Positions 26,213 to 34,719 of a stretch of DNA of 64,000 nucleotides are shown in pieces (positions within the stretch are counted from its first letter, which is position 1; each line of letters opens with the position of its first letter). The DNA is taken from positions 87,886 to 151,885 of the forward strand of contig SXOA01000180.1 of NCBI GenBank assembly GCA_005778405.1, given 5' to 3'. This DNA is from Planctomycetaceae bacterium (lineage in GTDB: Bacteria; Planctomycetota; Planctomycetia; Pirellulales; Pirellulaceae). The notes below the pieces were generated by a model, which was given only the letters and a program-made list of their open reading frames with translations, made no database searches and was not told the DNA's origin. The translations under genes and the position numbers were made by a program.

Positions 26213-28618
26213 ATGCCCCAAGACCCCATCACCCTCTGCCTCCTCCTCATCCCCGGCCTCCCGCTCTTGGCCGCGGGACTGGCTGCACTCTGTGGCGTCA
26301 TCCGCCTACCGCTGCTCAAGGAGAACGCTCATTGGCCGGTTGTGTTTGCGCTGCTCGGCTCACTGGCGGCGAGTGCGTTTCTGTTCTATGAGGTTCGAAA
26401 TGCTCAAAACCCGAATCAAAACACTGCCGCTTCCTCAGCGGGCTTTGAAAAGGTCGTGCCTCTGTGGACCTGGGCCAACATCCCGCACGCTTATGACCTG
26501 AAGTCGCAATTCCCCGAGGACACCGGCCCTCGCGATTTCCGCATCGAAGTGACTCTTCGCGCCGATGCCCTGACCGCCATGATGCTTGTGATGGTCACGT
26601 TCGTATCGACGCTGGTCGCCATCTTCGCCTCCGGCTACATGCACGGCGACCGCGGCTACTGGCGGTTCTTCGCCTACATCGGCCTGTTTGTGTTCTCCAT
26701 GACGATGCTGGTCAGCGTCAGCAACTTCGTCCTGCTATTCGTGTTTTGGGAAGCGGTCGGCGTTTGCAGCTATTTGCTCATTGGCTTCTGGTACGAGAAG
26801 CCCGAAGCGTCCGCAGCCGGCATGAAGGCGTTCCTCGTCAATCGCGTCGGCGACTTCGGGTTTGCCATCGCCATATTTCTCATCTGGACTACCTACGGGA
26901 CGCTCAATTTCCACGATGACGGCGCAATCAGCGGCATTCTCGGCCAAAGCCGCATCTCAACCGGCCATTACGTTACTGGCGGCCTTGCTACCGCAATCTG
27001 CCTTCTGCTCCTGCTCGGTGCTTGCGGAAAGAGTGCCCAATTCCCCCTGCACGTCTGGCTTCCCGACGCCATGGAAGGCCCCACTCCGGTCAGTGCTCTC
27101 ATCCACGCGGCCACGATGGTCACAGCCGGGGTTTACATGGTCGCCCGCTGCACGCCGCTGTTCATGGCTTCCCCGACGGCCCAGCTCGTCGTCTCCTGCA
27201 TCGGCGGGTTCACGGCGCTGCTCGCCGGCCTCATCGCGCTCACGCAGTTCGATCTGAAGCGAGTATTGGCTTACTCTACTGTCAGTCAGCTTGGCTACAT
27301 GTTCCTGGCCCTCGGCACCGGCATGGCCAGCGGAGTTACGGGAGGGATGTTTCACCTCTTCACGCATGCCTTCTTCAAGGCCCTCCTCTTCCTCGGAGCC
27401 GGCAGCGTGATGCACGCGATGGGAGGCGTCATCGACATGCGGCAGTTCGGCGGCTTGAGGAAGCTGATGCCCATCACCCATGCGACCTTCCTCATCGGCT
27501 GCCTGGCGCTGGCGGGAGTCTTCCCTTTCGCCGGCTTCTGGAGCAAGGACGCCGTTCTCGGCTCCGTTCATGATAAAATCCATCAGCTCGATCACGAAAT
27601 CGAGCACCGGGCTTCCTCACATGAAGTGGCTCATTCGCCCAGCCCGCTCGCCACCATTCCCGATGCCCAAATTCCCGCTTTTGAGCGCATCTACCAGATT
27701 CTCTACTATTCCGGCCTCTTCACCGCGTTCCTCACCGCATTCTACACCTTCCGGGCCTATTCTCTCACCTTTCACGGCTCCGAGCGGATCCCGCCCGCGG
27801 CCGGCCATCATGCCCACGAGTCTCCGCTGGTCATGCTGATGCCCTTGGGGATCCTCGCCTTTTTTGCCGTCATTGTGGGGGTTGCCTTAACGAATGTTTG
27901 GGGCTGGTGGATACACGGAAAGGACTCCGTCTTATTCGCACAAGCCAACTGGGGGCAGAACTATCTGGCTTACTTTCTCGCAAATACACCCTCCCTCGCT
28001 GGCGGCCTGGTTCAATCCACAGTCAGTTATCATCCCGAATTCCACATCACCGTTGCCGGCGCTAGCACCCTCGCCGCCGCCCTCGGCATTGGCCTCGCAC
28101 TTTATCTCTATCTCGGCGAGCGGAGCGAAGTTTCTTTCCTTTGGCGGCTCTTTAATCTGGAAGGGAGCGACCGGCTTACTGACCCGCAATGGGTCACGCG
28201 GCTGGAGCAGGTTCCCTGGATTGGCTTCGTCACCCGCCGCCTTCGCGGCTGGGGACTCGGATTCCTGGTCGCCATCGTGGGTTACTCCCTGGGGGCAATC
28301 ACGCTCGTCTTTTTCTCCGCTCCGCTCATTCTGCTGGGGAACTTCATTTCTCCTTACAAAGCCTCGTACAACAAGTTTTACTTCGACGAGCTATACCACG
28401 CCTTGATCGTCACTCCACTGACGTACGTCGCCCGTTTCTGCTACTGGCTCGACCGCTGGCTGGTAGACGGGCTCGTGAACCTTGCCGGCGCGCTCCCTCC
28501 GCTCGCCGGCTCGTTGATGCGCAGCTTGCAGATGGGTCTCGTGCAGTTTTACGCCCTGGCGATGGTCCTGGGAGCGATTGTCCTGATATTGGCCCGGATC
28601 GCCTGGGTCAATTGGTAA
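26213..28618 (+). CDS. nuoL: NADH-quinone oxidoreductase subunit L
   Basis: The largest antiporter-like proton pump of complex I, at the distal end with the long lateral helix. The protein from ATG 26213 has 801 residues, somewhat over the usual 600-700. Signatures include FVLLFVFWEAVGVCSYLLIGFWYEKP, LLLLGACGKSAQFPLHVWLPDAMEGPTPVSALIHAATMV (split here by its own domain: GKSAQFPLHVWLPDAMEGPT) and KRVLAYSTVSQLGYM. A polar His/Glu-rich insertion lies near residues 460-490 (HEIEHRASSHEVAHSP). The upstream open frame is a shadow of nuoK. Confidence 0.94.
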   Translation: MPQDPITLCLLLIPGLPLLAAGLAALCGVIRLPLLKENAHWPVVFALLGSLAASAFLFYEVRNAQNPNQNTAASSAGFEKVVPLWTWANIPHAYDLKSQFPEDTGPRDFRIEVTLRADALTAMMLVMVTFVSTLVAIFASGYMHGDRGYWRFFAYIGLFVFSMTMLVSVSNFVLLFVFWEAVGVCSYLLIGFWYEKPEASAAGMKAFLVNRVGDFGFAIAIFLIWTTYGTLNFHDDGAISGILGQSRISTGHYVTGGLATAICLLLLLGACGKSAQFPLHVWLPDAMEGPTPVSALIHAATMVTAGVYMVARCTPLFMASPTAQLVVSCIGGFTALLAGLIALTQFDLKRVLAYSTVSQLGYMFLALGTGMASGVTGGMFHLFTHAFFKALLFLGAGSVMHAMGGVIDMRQFGGLRKLMPITHATFLIGCLALAGVFPFAGFWSKDAVLGSVHDKIHQLDHEIEHRASSHEVAHSPSPLATIPDAQIPAFERIYQILYYSGLFTAFLTAFYTFRAYSLTFHGSERIPPAAGHHAHESPLVMLMPLGILAFFAVIVGVALTNVWGWWIHGKDSVLFAQANWGQNYLAYFLANTPSLAGGLVQSTVSYHPEFHITVAGASTLAAALGIGLALYLYLGERSEVSFLWRLFNLEGSDRLTDPQWVTRLEQVPWIGFVTRRLRGWGLGFLVAIVGYSLGAITLVFFSAPLILLGNFISPYKASYNKFYFDELYHALIVTPLTYVARFCYWLDRWLVDGLVNLAGALPPLAGSLMRSLQMGLVQFYALAMVLGAIVLILARIAWVNW

Positions 28619-28631
28619 GTAACAAACACGC

Positions 28632-30302
28632 ATGAACGGATTGCTCCTAGCCACGGTTTTCCTGCCGCTCGTCGGTGCCGTCGCGCTCTGGATTGTCGCG
28701 CCGCTGGGGCGGGATGCAGTTCGCTGGGCGGCACTCGCGATCACGGTGGGGACCTTTATCTGTGCCGCCCGCCTCATCGCGCACTTCCCGGCCGATGCCG
28801 CCGGACAGGCCAGCTACGCTTTTACCCAGTGGAACTGGGTTGGCCAGGTTCCCAGCGTGAATCTTGATATCCGCTTCGCCCTCGGGCTCGACGGCCTTGG
28901 ACTCTGGATGGTCGGCCTTTCCGCGCTGCTGATGATTACTTCGGTCCTAGTGAGCTGGGATGCAATCAAAGACCGCGCGCCCCTGTTCTATGGGATGCTC
29001 CTCCTTCTGGAGTTCGGCTGCCTTGGTGTCTTCTCGGCGCGAGACATCGTTCTGTTCTACATCTTCTTCGAGTTCACGCTCATTCCGCTGTTCTTCCTCA
29101 TTGGCATTTGGGGGAGCGAGGACCGCCGTTATGCCGCCAGCAAGTTCTTCCTCTACACGCTGGCCGGCAGCATGCTGACATTCCTGGGCCTGCTGGCCAT
29201 CGTGTTTTGGGCGTACGGTCCCAGCAGCGGCGGCGAGAAGCTGGTTTTCTCCATTCCCGAATTGACCTCCCGTCTCGCGGACCACCCCATTCCTATGGGC
29301 TGGCAAATCGCCGTCTTCATCGCCCTCTTCGCCGGCTTTGCGATTAAAGTGCCGCTCTTTCCACTGCACACCTGGCTGCCGCTGGCCCACGTGCAAGCCC
29401 CGACCGCGGGCAGCGTAATTCTCGCCGGCATCCTGCTCAAAATCGGCGTCTACGGGTTCCTCCGCTTCAGCGTGCCGATGCTCCCGCAAGCGGCGGCGGT
29501 CATGATGCCGTGGCTCCTCTGGCTGTCGGTCGCTGGCATCATCTACGGGGCCCTCGTCGCCCTTGCCCAGTCGGACATCAAACGTCTCATCGCCTACTCC
29601 AGCGTCAGTCACCTCGGCTTCTGCATGTTGGGGCTGTTCGCATTCACCCCCACGGGCGTGCAAGGAAGCGTCCTGCAAATGGTCAATCACGGCCTCTCCA
29701 CTGGCGGCCTGTTCGCCCTGGTCGGCATGATCTACGAGCGCTACCACACCCGCGAAATCGCCAGCTTCGGCGGCCTCGCCCGCAAGCTGCCGGTCCTGTC
29801 GCTGTTCATGCTGCTGTTCACGTTCTCCAGCATCGGTCTCCCCGGTCTGAACGGCTTTGCGGGGGAATTCCTGATTCTGATGGGCATGTTCCAGCGGGCC
29901 TGGACTGGCGCATCCGTCGAGTTGAAGCCTCAACTCCTGGCGATTGCCGTCCTTGCCGTCTCGGGCGTCGTCCTCGGTGCCTGGTACATGCTCCACCTCG
30001 TCCGCCGCGTCTTCTTTGGCCCGCTGCGTGAGCCCGCCGTGCATGCCGACGAAGACCACGCCCCGATTGCCGACTTGAACCTCCGAGAAATCCTCGCCCT
30101 CGCCCCTCTGGTGGTTTTCATCGTCTGGATCGGCCTGCGTCCCGCGGATTTTTTGACCCCCATGAACAACACGCTCGACCTGGCGACCAGGCAGGTGGTG
30201 AAGGAAGTTGACAAGCTTAGCCCCCGCGTCCACGCGGGGATTGCATCGCCGGAGGGGCACCGCGTGGACGCGGTGGCTAAGCATCTGCTGCCAGGCGACT
30301 AG
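28632..30302 (+). CDS. nuoM: NADH-quinone oxidoreductase subunit M with repeat-derived tail
   Basis: Antiporter-like proton-pumping subunit, 556 residues and about 14 helices. Signatures are FILFFEFTLIPLFFLIGIWG-type text (YIFFEFTLIPLFFLIGIWG), KVPLFPLHTWLPLAHVQAPT and KRLIAYSSVSHLGFCMLG; the pumping Glu and Lys residues are present. The normal end falls near MNNTLDLATRQVV. About 33 residues follow, and residues 528-551 are encoded by a 68-bp palindromic element that also occurs outside genes at 55099-55151. The start is 13 bp after nuoL. Confidence 0.94.
   Translation: MNGLLLATVFLPLVGAVALWIVAPLGRDAVRWAALAITVGTFICAARLIAHFPADAAGQASYAFTQWNWVGQVPSVNLDIRFALGLDGLGLWMVGLSALLMITSVLVSWDAIKDRAPLFYGMLLLLEFGCLGVFSARDIVLFYIFFEFTLIPLFFLIGIWGSEDRRYAASKFFLYTLAGSMLTFLGLLAIVFWAYGPSSGGEKLVFSIPELTSRLADHPIPMGWQIAVFIALFAGFAIKVPLFPLHTWLPLAHVQAPTAGSVILAGILLKIGVYGFLRFSVPMLPQAAAVMMPWLLWLSVAGIIYGALVALAQSDIKRLIAYSSVSHLGFCMLGLFAFTPTGVQGSVLQMVNHGLSTGGLFALVGMIYERYHTREIASFGGLARKLPVLSLFMLLFTFSSIGLPGLNGFAGEFLILMGMFQRAWTGASVELKPQLLAIAVLAVSGVVLGAWYMLHLVRRVFFGPLREPAVHADEDHAPIADLNLREILALAPLVVFIVWIGLRPADFLTPMNNTLDLATRQVVKEVDKLSPRVHAGIASPEGHRVDAVAKHLLPGD
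30215..30282. repeat. GCTTAGCC-type palindromic repeat inside the 3' end of nuoM
   Basis: Left arm GCTTAGCCCCCGCGTCCACG, right arm CGTGGACGCGGTGGCTAAGC, each arm also a small hairpin (CCCCGCG-TCCA-CGCGGGG). A second copy with the same arms lies at 55099-55151, two bases after a stop codon. Here it is read in frame as coding sequence. Confidence 0.85.
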
Positions 30303-30308
30303 AAACCC

Positions 30309-31940
30309 ATGTTCGTTGAATCCAAAACCATTTCGTTGCTGGCTCCTGAGATCATCCTGATGCTCGGAGCCACGGTCCTGTTCCTGCTCGGGGCATTCCG
30401 CGCGGGGCGCGCACAACTCGTCGCCACGCTCATCGCGTATGCGGGTGCTGCTGTTGCTCTGGCCTGCTATGGCTCGCCGTGGAATACCGAAAGCACGCTC
30501 AGCGGCCCGCTCGTCATCGATCCGATGAGCCTCGGCCTCCGCTGGATTGCCCTCCTGGCGGGCTTCATTTTCACGCTCGCCGGTAGCCGGCGGGACGTGG
30601 AGCTGGCGGCGGAGTTTCAAGGGACGCTCATGCTCGTCATTTGCGGGGCGATGCTCACCGCCAGCGCCAATGAACTGGTGCTGCTGTTCCTGGGCCTGGA
30701 GCTGATTTCCATTCCCACCTACGTCCTGCTCTTCCTCGGCCGCCGCGACCGGGCTTCGGCGGAGGCGACGATGAAGTACTTCTACCTCAGCCTGCTCGCC
30801 TCCGCGCTGCTCCTATACGGATTTGCATTCCTCTACGGCATCAGCGGCACCACCGTCATTGTCGGTTCGGGCAAAGTCCAGGGCATTCGTGAAGCATTCC
30901 TCAACCAAGACTCAACGGCCCTGACCAGTAGCCTCTTCAAGCTTTCCCCCATAGCCCTCGTCCTGATCACCGCCGGCTTTGGCTTCAAACTCGCCGCCGC
31001 GCCGTTCCAGTTTTACGCCCCCGACGTTTATCAAGGCACCACCAACGCCAATACTGGCGTGCTGGCGGTCATTCCCAAGTTGGCCGGCGTCGCCGGATTT
31101 CTGCGGCTTGCGCTGCTCGTCATTCCTGGAACCGCAGTCGCCGACAAGGCCTTCGCCTGGCAACTGCCGCTGATCCTGGCGGTGCTGACGATGACCATCG
31201 GCAACGTCTGCGCCTTGTGGCAGAAGGACATCCGCCGCCTGCTGGCCTATTCGTCCATCGCTCACGGCGGCTACCTGCTGATCGGCCTCGCGGTCGGCGC
31301 GGCAAGCATGTCTTCGGGTTCGCACCAGGCAGCCGGCGGAGCTGGGGGGATGTTGTTCTATGTCCTGGTCTACGCCCTGGCCACGATGGGGAGCTTATGC
31401 ACGCTCGCTTACCTCGGCTCGCCGCGGCGGGAACTCTCCGGCGTCGAAGAGCTTGCGGGTCTCGCCCGCAGTCAGCCACTCGCAGCGGCCACTCTGGCCA
31501 TCTTTATGTTCTCGCTCACCGGCATCCCTCCGCTCGCCGGCTTCTGGGGAAAACTCACGCTCTTTGGCAGCGCCATCCAGCTTTCCGCGGCCAATCAGAC
31601 ATCGAACACCAGCCTTTCGCTGTGGTTCGTCGGCCTGGCCATCGTTGCCGCCCTCAACGCGGCCATCGGCGCGGCCTACTACCTCCGGATCATCGGCGTC
31701 ATGTACTTCCAATCGCCGGGCTCTCCCGCCCCCGCTGCCGGCGGAAGACTGGCCCTTGTCGGCGGCGTCTTCTGCGCCCTGCTCGTCATCGGCAGCGGCA
31801 TGTTCCCCGCCCAGATTGTCGGCCTTTCCCTGCGCGCGGAACATAAGCTGGTGGAGCACGCTCCGTCCGTTTCCCCTCCCCCCCTGGGAGAGGGCCGGGG
31901 TGAGGGTCTGCCGATCACCCCCTTGGTCACGGCTCGCTGA
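30309..31940 (+). CDS. nuoN: NADH-quinone oxidoreductase subunit N with repeat-derived tail
   Basis: Antiporter-like proton-pumping subunit, 543 residues and about 14 helices. The signatures are LVLLFLGLELISIPTYVLLF, FKLAAAPFQFYAPDVYQGT and DIRRLLAYSSIAHGGYLLIG. After the last helix (QIVGLSLRAEHK) an unusual tail reads SVSPPPLGEGRGEG. Residues 522-533 are encoded by one arm of the CCCTCTCCC/GGTGAGGG repeat family seen between nuoH and nuoI. It starts 6 bp after nuoM and closes the 14-gene set. Confidence 0.94.
   Translation: MFVESKTISLLAPEIILMLGATVLFLLGAFRAGRAQLVATLIAYAGAAVALACYGSPWNTESTLSGPLVIDPMSLGLRWIALLAGFIFTLAGSRRDVELAAEFQGTLMLVICGAMLTASANELVLLFLGLELISIPTYVLLFLGRRDRASAEATMKYFYLSLLASALLLYGFAFLYGISGTTVIVGSGKVQGIREAFLNQDSTALTSSLFKLSPIALVLITAGFGFKLAAAPFQFYAPDVYQGTTNANTGVLAVIPKLAGVAGFLRLALLVIPGTAVADKAFAWQLPLILAVLTMTIGNVCALWQKDIRRLLAYSSIAHGGYLLIGLAVGAASMSSGSHQAAGGAGGMLFYVLVYALATMGSLCTLAYLGSPRRELSGVEELAGLARSQPLAAATLAIFMFSLTGIPPLAGFWGKLTLFGSAIQLSAANQTSNTSLSLWFVGLAIVAALNAAIGAAYYLRIIGVMYFQSPGSPAPAAGGRLALVGGVFCALLVIGSGMFPAQIVGLSLRAEHKLVEHAPSVSPPPLGEGRGEGLPITPLVTAR
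31873..31907. repeat. CCCTCTCCC/GGTGAGGG repeat arm inside the 3' end of nuoN
   Basis: The 35-bp segment starts CCCCTCCCCCCCTGGGAGAG and ends GGGGTGAGGGT. It matches the arms of the element at 24164-24285 and the arm at 47589-47624, and is translated in frame as part of the NuoN tail. Confidence 0.75.
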
Positions 31941-31951
31941 GGACCCTGCCC

Positions 31952-32668
31952 GTGAAGCTTCAATTGATGATCACCTGCCTGGGAGACTGCATCCGGCCGG
32001 AGGCAGGGCAGGCGGTCGTCAAAATCCTGCGGCAGCTCGGGCACCAGATCGATTTTCCCCGCGACCAGACCTGCTGCGGTCAGCCGATGTTCAACAGTGG
32101 TTACGCGGAGCTGGCCCGCGAGCAGGCCCGTCACACCATCCGTGTCTTCGAGGGGGATGAGCCGGTTGTCGTCCCGTCTGGCTCCTGCGCGGCGATGGTC
32201 AAGGTGGAATATCCGCATCTCTTGGAAGGGGACGCCAAGTGGCACGAGCGGGCGCTCGACCTGGCCCGGCGGACCTTTGAGTTCAGTGACTTCCTCGTCA
32301 ATCAGCTCCAGGTCACGGACGTGGGGGCTAAGTACGCCGGCAAAGTCGCCTACCACTACGCCTGTCACTTGCGGATGCTGAAGCAGACAAACGAAGTGGA
32401 AACGCTGGTAAAGAACGTACAGGGTGCCACCTACGTCCCCATCGCCCGCCAGGACCAGTGCTGCGGCTTTGGGGGATCATTCGCCGTGCGGTATCCGCTG
32501 GTCTCCGGGAACATGGTGGACGACAAGATGCGCTGCATCCTCGCCGCGGATGCCGACTGCCTCGTCTCCACCGACGCTGGCTGCCTGATGAACATCGGCG
32601 GACGGTTGCACCGCGAAGGGAAGCGGATTGAGGTATTGCATATCGCCCAGCTACTGGAAAAGCGCTAG
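31952..32668 (+). CDS. LutA/YkgE-like (Fe-S)-binding protein
   Basis: A 238-residue protein of the CCG-domain family (LutA of lactate utilisation). Two copies of the Cys-rich motif are seen: TCCGQP near residue 40 and QCCGFGG near residue 170, with YACHLR and STDAGCLMN as the other ligands. In B. subtilis LutA works with LutB and LutC in L-lactate oxidation; neither partner is next to it here. The GTG at 31952 follows nuoN by 11 bp, so it is probably transcribed with the complex I operon. Heterodisulfide-reductase-like electron transfer is an alternative role. Confidence 0.88.
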   Translation: MKLQLMITCLGDCIRPEAGQAVVKILRQLGHQIDFPRDQTCCGQPMFNSGYAELAREQARHTIRVFEGDEPVVVPSGSCAAMVKVEYPHLLEGDAKWHERALDLARRTFEFSDFLVNQLQVTDVGAKYAGKVAYHYACHLRMLKQTNEVETLVKNVQGATYVPIARQDQCCGFGGSFAVRYPLVSGNMVDDKMRCILAADADCLVSTDAGCLMNIGGRLHREGKRIEVLHIAQLLEKR

Positions 32669-33294
32669 GCCGCCTTCGCTTCCGCGCCGATTCCAATCCC
32701 CCGCAGTGACCAGTTGTGCGGATACCAGAGGACGGCCAGCGACAAGATCGCTCCGATCACGCACCAGAGCATGTCCCACTGCGTTTCACAAATGTCCCCC
32801 TGGTAGCCGAGAAAGTGGTCGGGCGAATCGCCGGACAGGAGCGTCGCCCACCACTCCAAAAATTCAAAGAAGGCGCTGAACGCCAGGCAGCTCGCGAACA
32901 CAAACCACGCCAGCCAGCCGCCGCTCTTCACGGGGGAGCAACGGATGTAAAGCTCGCGGAAGATGATGGCGGGAACGAACCCTTGCAGAAAATGGCCAAA
33001 ACGGTCGTAGTGGTTTCGCTGCGTCCTCATGATTTCCTTGAGCCAGACGCCGATGGGCATCTTCTCATAGGTCCAGTAGCCCCCCGCGATCAGGACCAGC
33101 GAATGCAGCACCAGCAAGCGATAGAGCAGCGGTGACAGCGGGAACCAGCGGCGGGTGATCGCCAGGATCACAAGGCCGCCGAGCACCCAGCCGGCATCGA
33201 GCAACACATTGACGTGGTCCTCGGCGAACACCAACGCGGCCACGAATGCCGCGGCAGTGAGGGCGAACAGGCTGTAAAACTCAGAGTCTCGCAT
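32665..33294 (-). CDS. YjdF-like DUF2238 inner-membrane protein
   Basis: A 209-residue protein with about six hydrophobic helices, the same length as E. coli YjdF. The conserved stretch HYDRFGHFLQGFVPAIIFRE and the acidic SAFFEFLEWWATLL and DPDHFLGYQGDICETQWDM-type segments (here SPDHFLGYQGD and ETQWDM) identify the DUF2238 family. Function is unknown. Its 3' end overlaps the convergent LutA-like gene by 4 bp. It lies about 24 bp downstream of the YiiX-like gene on the same strand. Confidence 0.88.
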   Translation of the reverse strand: MRDSEFYSLFALTAAAFVAALVFAEDHVNVLLDAGWVLGGLVILAITRRWFPLSPLLYRLLVLHSLVLIAGGYWTYEKMPIGVWLKEIMRTQRNHYDRFGHFLQGFVPAIIFRELYIRCSPVKSGGWLAWFVFASCLAFSAFFEFLEWWATLLSGDSPDHFLGYQGDICETQWDMLWCVIGAILSLAVLWYPHNWSLRGIGIGAEAKAA

Positions 33295-33318
33295 GGTGGT
33301 TCACGGTTTGGCCGCAAC

Positions 33319-34674
33319 TCAGCGGTGAGTCCTTCGCATCAACGCTTCGGCCGGCTTTCCGGTTAACAAGTGCTGGGCATGCTGAGGACAGAATGCGGCC
33401 AGCGGCTCGAAGACATTTCGGTCGAGGGCCATCTGAATCAAATCCTCCGCGGCCAGCGTCATCCGTCCGGCCCGCCGCGTGAGTTGAAACTGCACGCCGC
33501 CGACTCCTTCGTAGGAACGATAGACCACCTCTGTGCACACCAGCCGATCCGAGCGGCTGAAGTCGAAGTCAAAATCGTAGGACTTCCCTTCGTGAAACAG
33601 ACCGCGGGCCAGGGCCTCGGCGATATCGGACTCGTCCAGCTGCGGGCGGAGGACGCAGATGGCATCGACGCCGCACGGCGAAGCGAGCGAGCGGATCAGC
33701 ACGCCGTCCTTCATCGCCTCGAGCACCCGCCGGGGTTCCGCCGCATCGCCGGAAAGGAGCCGCCGCCAGCGTGGGGCCACGTTGGCATGGCCCGCGATTC
33801 CGAGCTGCTCCATTTGCGACTGGTCACCCAAGAACAACGCGGCATGCGGCCAATAGCCCGGCAGGAAATAATTGGTCAGGGCATGCTCCTTCCGCGTGAT
33901 GAGCACGTCTCCGGGCCGCAGCACCTCTCGCAACTGGGCGATCACAGCCGGCGGCAAATGTGGTTTGTGCAAGGGCTGAACGGAGATGTGGGCGGCGACT
34001 TTCCCCGCGAGTTTTTGCAGTCCATACATTGCCCGGTGGAGCAGATCCCGGTTCATCGCCGTCCAGAGTTGCCGGGTGCGCAGCCGCAACCGGGCAGTTG
34101 CATAGGTTGCAAAATCGACGCTGAGCCTGGACTTCAGCCGCTCGATGATTTCCATCAGCGGCGTGAAGAGCGAGTCCTTGCCGACTTCCCGGAGTTCCCC
34201 CTGGTGCTGTTCCCAGTATTGCAGGGCGTGGTAAAGGTGCCAGGCGTGAATCGGGCTGGTCAGCGAGGCCTGCACCGTGTCATACGTCCCCTCGGGGATG
34301 CCGAACGCCGGCTCCGGTTCGTTGAGCTTGGCCCGCACGATGTGGCGGTCGTGCAGGTTCTCGCGGAGGAACCGGGCGGCATCGATCAAAACCAGGGCCG
34401 CGGCGAATGCGACCAAAAATGCCGCCGGCCGATGGTCGCGACCGAGCGCCTCGTCGTCCTTAAACTGATAGACCAGCTCGATCAGGGCGTTGCGGGCCTG
34501 CCAGTAAGAAACAAGCAGGTGGCGGACCTCCTCGTCCTCCGTCGGTGTGAAGTACCCCCGCTTGGTTACCGACAGCGTCGCCAGCAGGTGCTTCGCATCG
34601 GCCGTGAGCTCGGCGAAATGCCGCGCCACGGCGGTGACGGTGCGGGCTCCTGCGGTTATTTGCTCGGGAAACAT
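33319..34674 (-). CDS. YiiX/YebB-like NlpC/P60-superfamily cysteine hydrolase
   Basis: About 451 residues. The C-terminal 190 residues match the YiiX/YebB-like permuted papain fold: LRPGDVLITRKEHALTNY, GYWPHAALFLGD with the candidate catalytic His, and DRLVCTEVVYRSYEG with the candidate catalytic Cys. The N-terminal about 260 residues are helical and unassigned. No signal peptide is evident, so a cytoplasmic or membrane-associated lipid or amide hydrolase is possible. I prefer the ATG at 34674 to the TTG at 34707. It follows the DUF1501 gene by about 45 bp on the same strand. Confidence 0.82.
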   Translation of the reverse strand: MFPEQITAGARTVTAVARHFAELTADAKHLLATLSVTKRGYFTPTEDEEVRHLLVSYWQARNALIELVYQFKDDEALGRDHRPAAFLVAFAAALVLIDAARFLRENLHDRHIVRAKLNEPEPAFGIPEGTYDTVQASLTSPIHAWHLYHALQYWEQHQGELREVGKDSLFTPLMEIIERLKSRLSVDFATYATARLRLRTRQLWTAMNRDLLHRAMYGLQKLAGKVAAHISVQPLHKPHLPPAVIAQLREVLRPGDVLITRKEHALTNYFLPGYWPHAALFLGDQSQMEQLGIAGHANVAPRWRRLLSGDAAEPRRVLEAMKDGVLIRSLASPCGVDAICVLRPQLDESDIAEALARGLFHEGKSYDFDFDFSRSDRLVCTEVVYRSYEGVGGVQFQLTRRAGRMTLAAEDLIQMALDRNVFEPLAAFCPQHAQHLLTGKPAEALMRRTHR

Positions 34675-34719
34675 AGGATTAGCATTAGGGGAATCCGAGC
34701 CCGGCAAACAATCATTACG

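Noticed and set aside
28947..30620. 557-codon minus-strand ORF opposite nuoM
   Set aside because: It lies wholly antisense to nuoM and the start of nuoN, is very rich in Glu, Gln, Asp and Arg from the reverse complement of membrane-protein codons, and has no domain.
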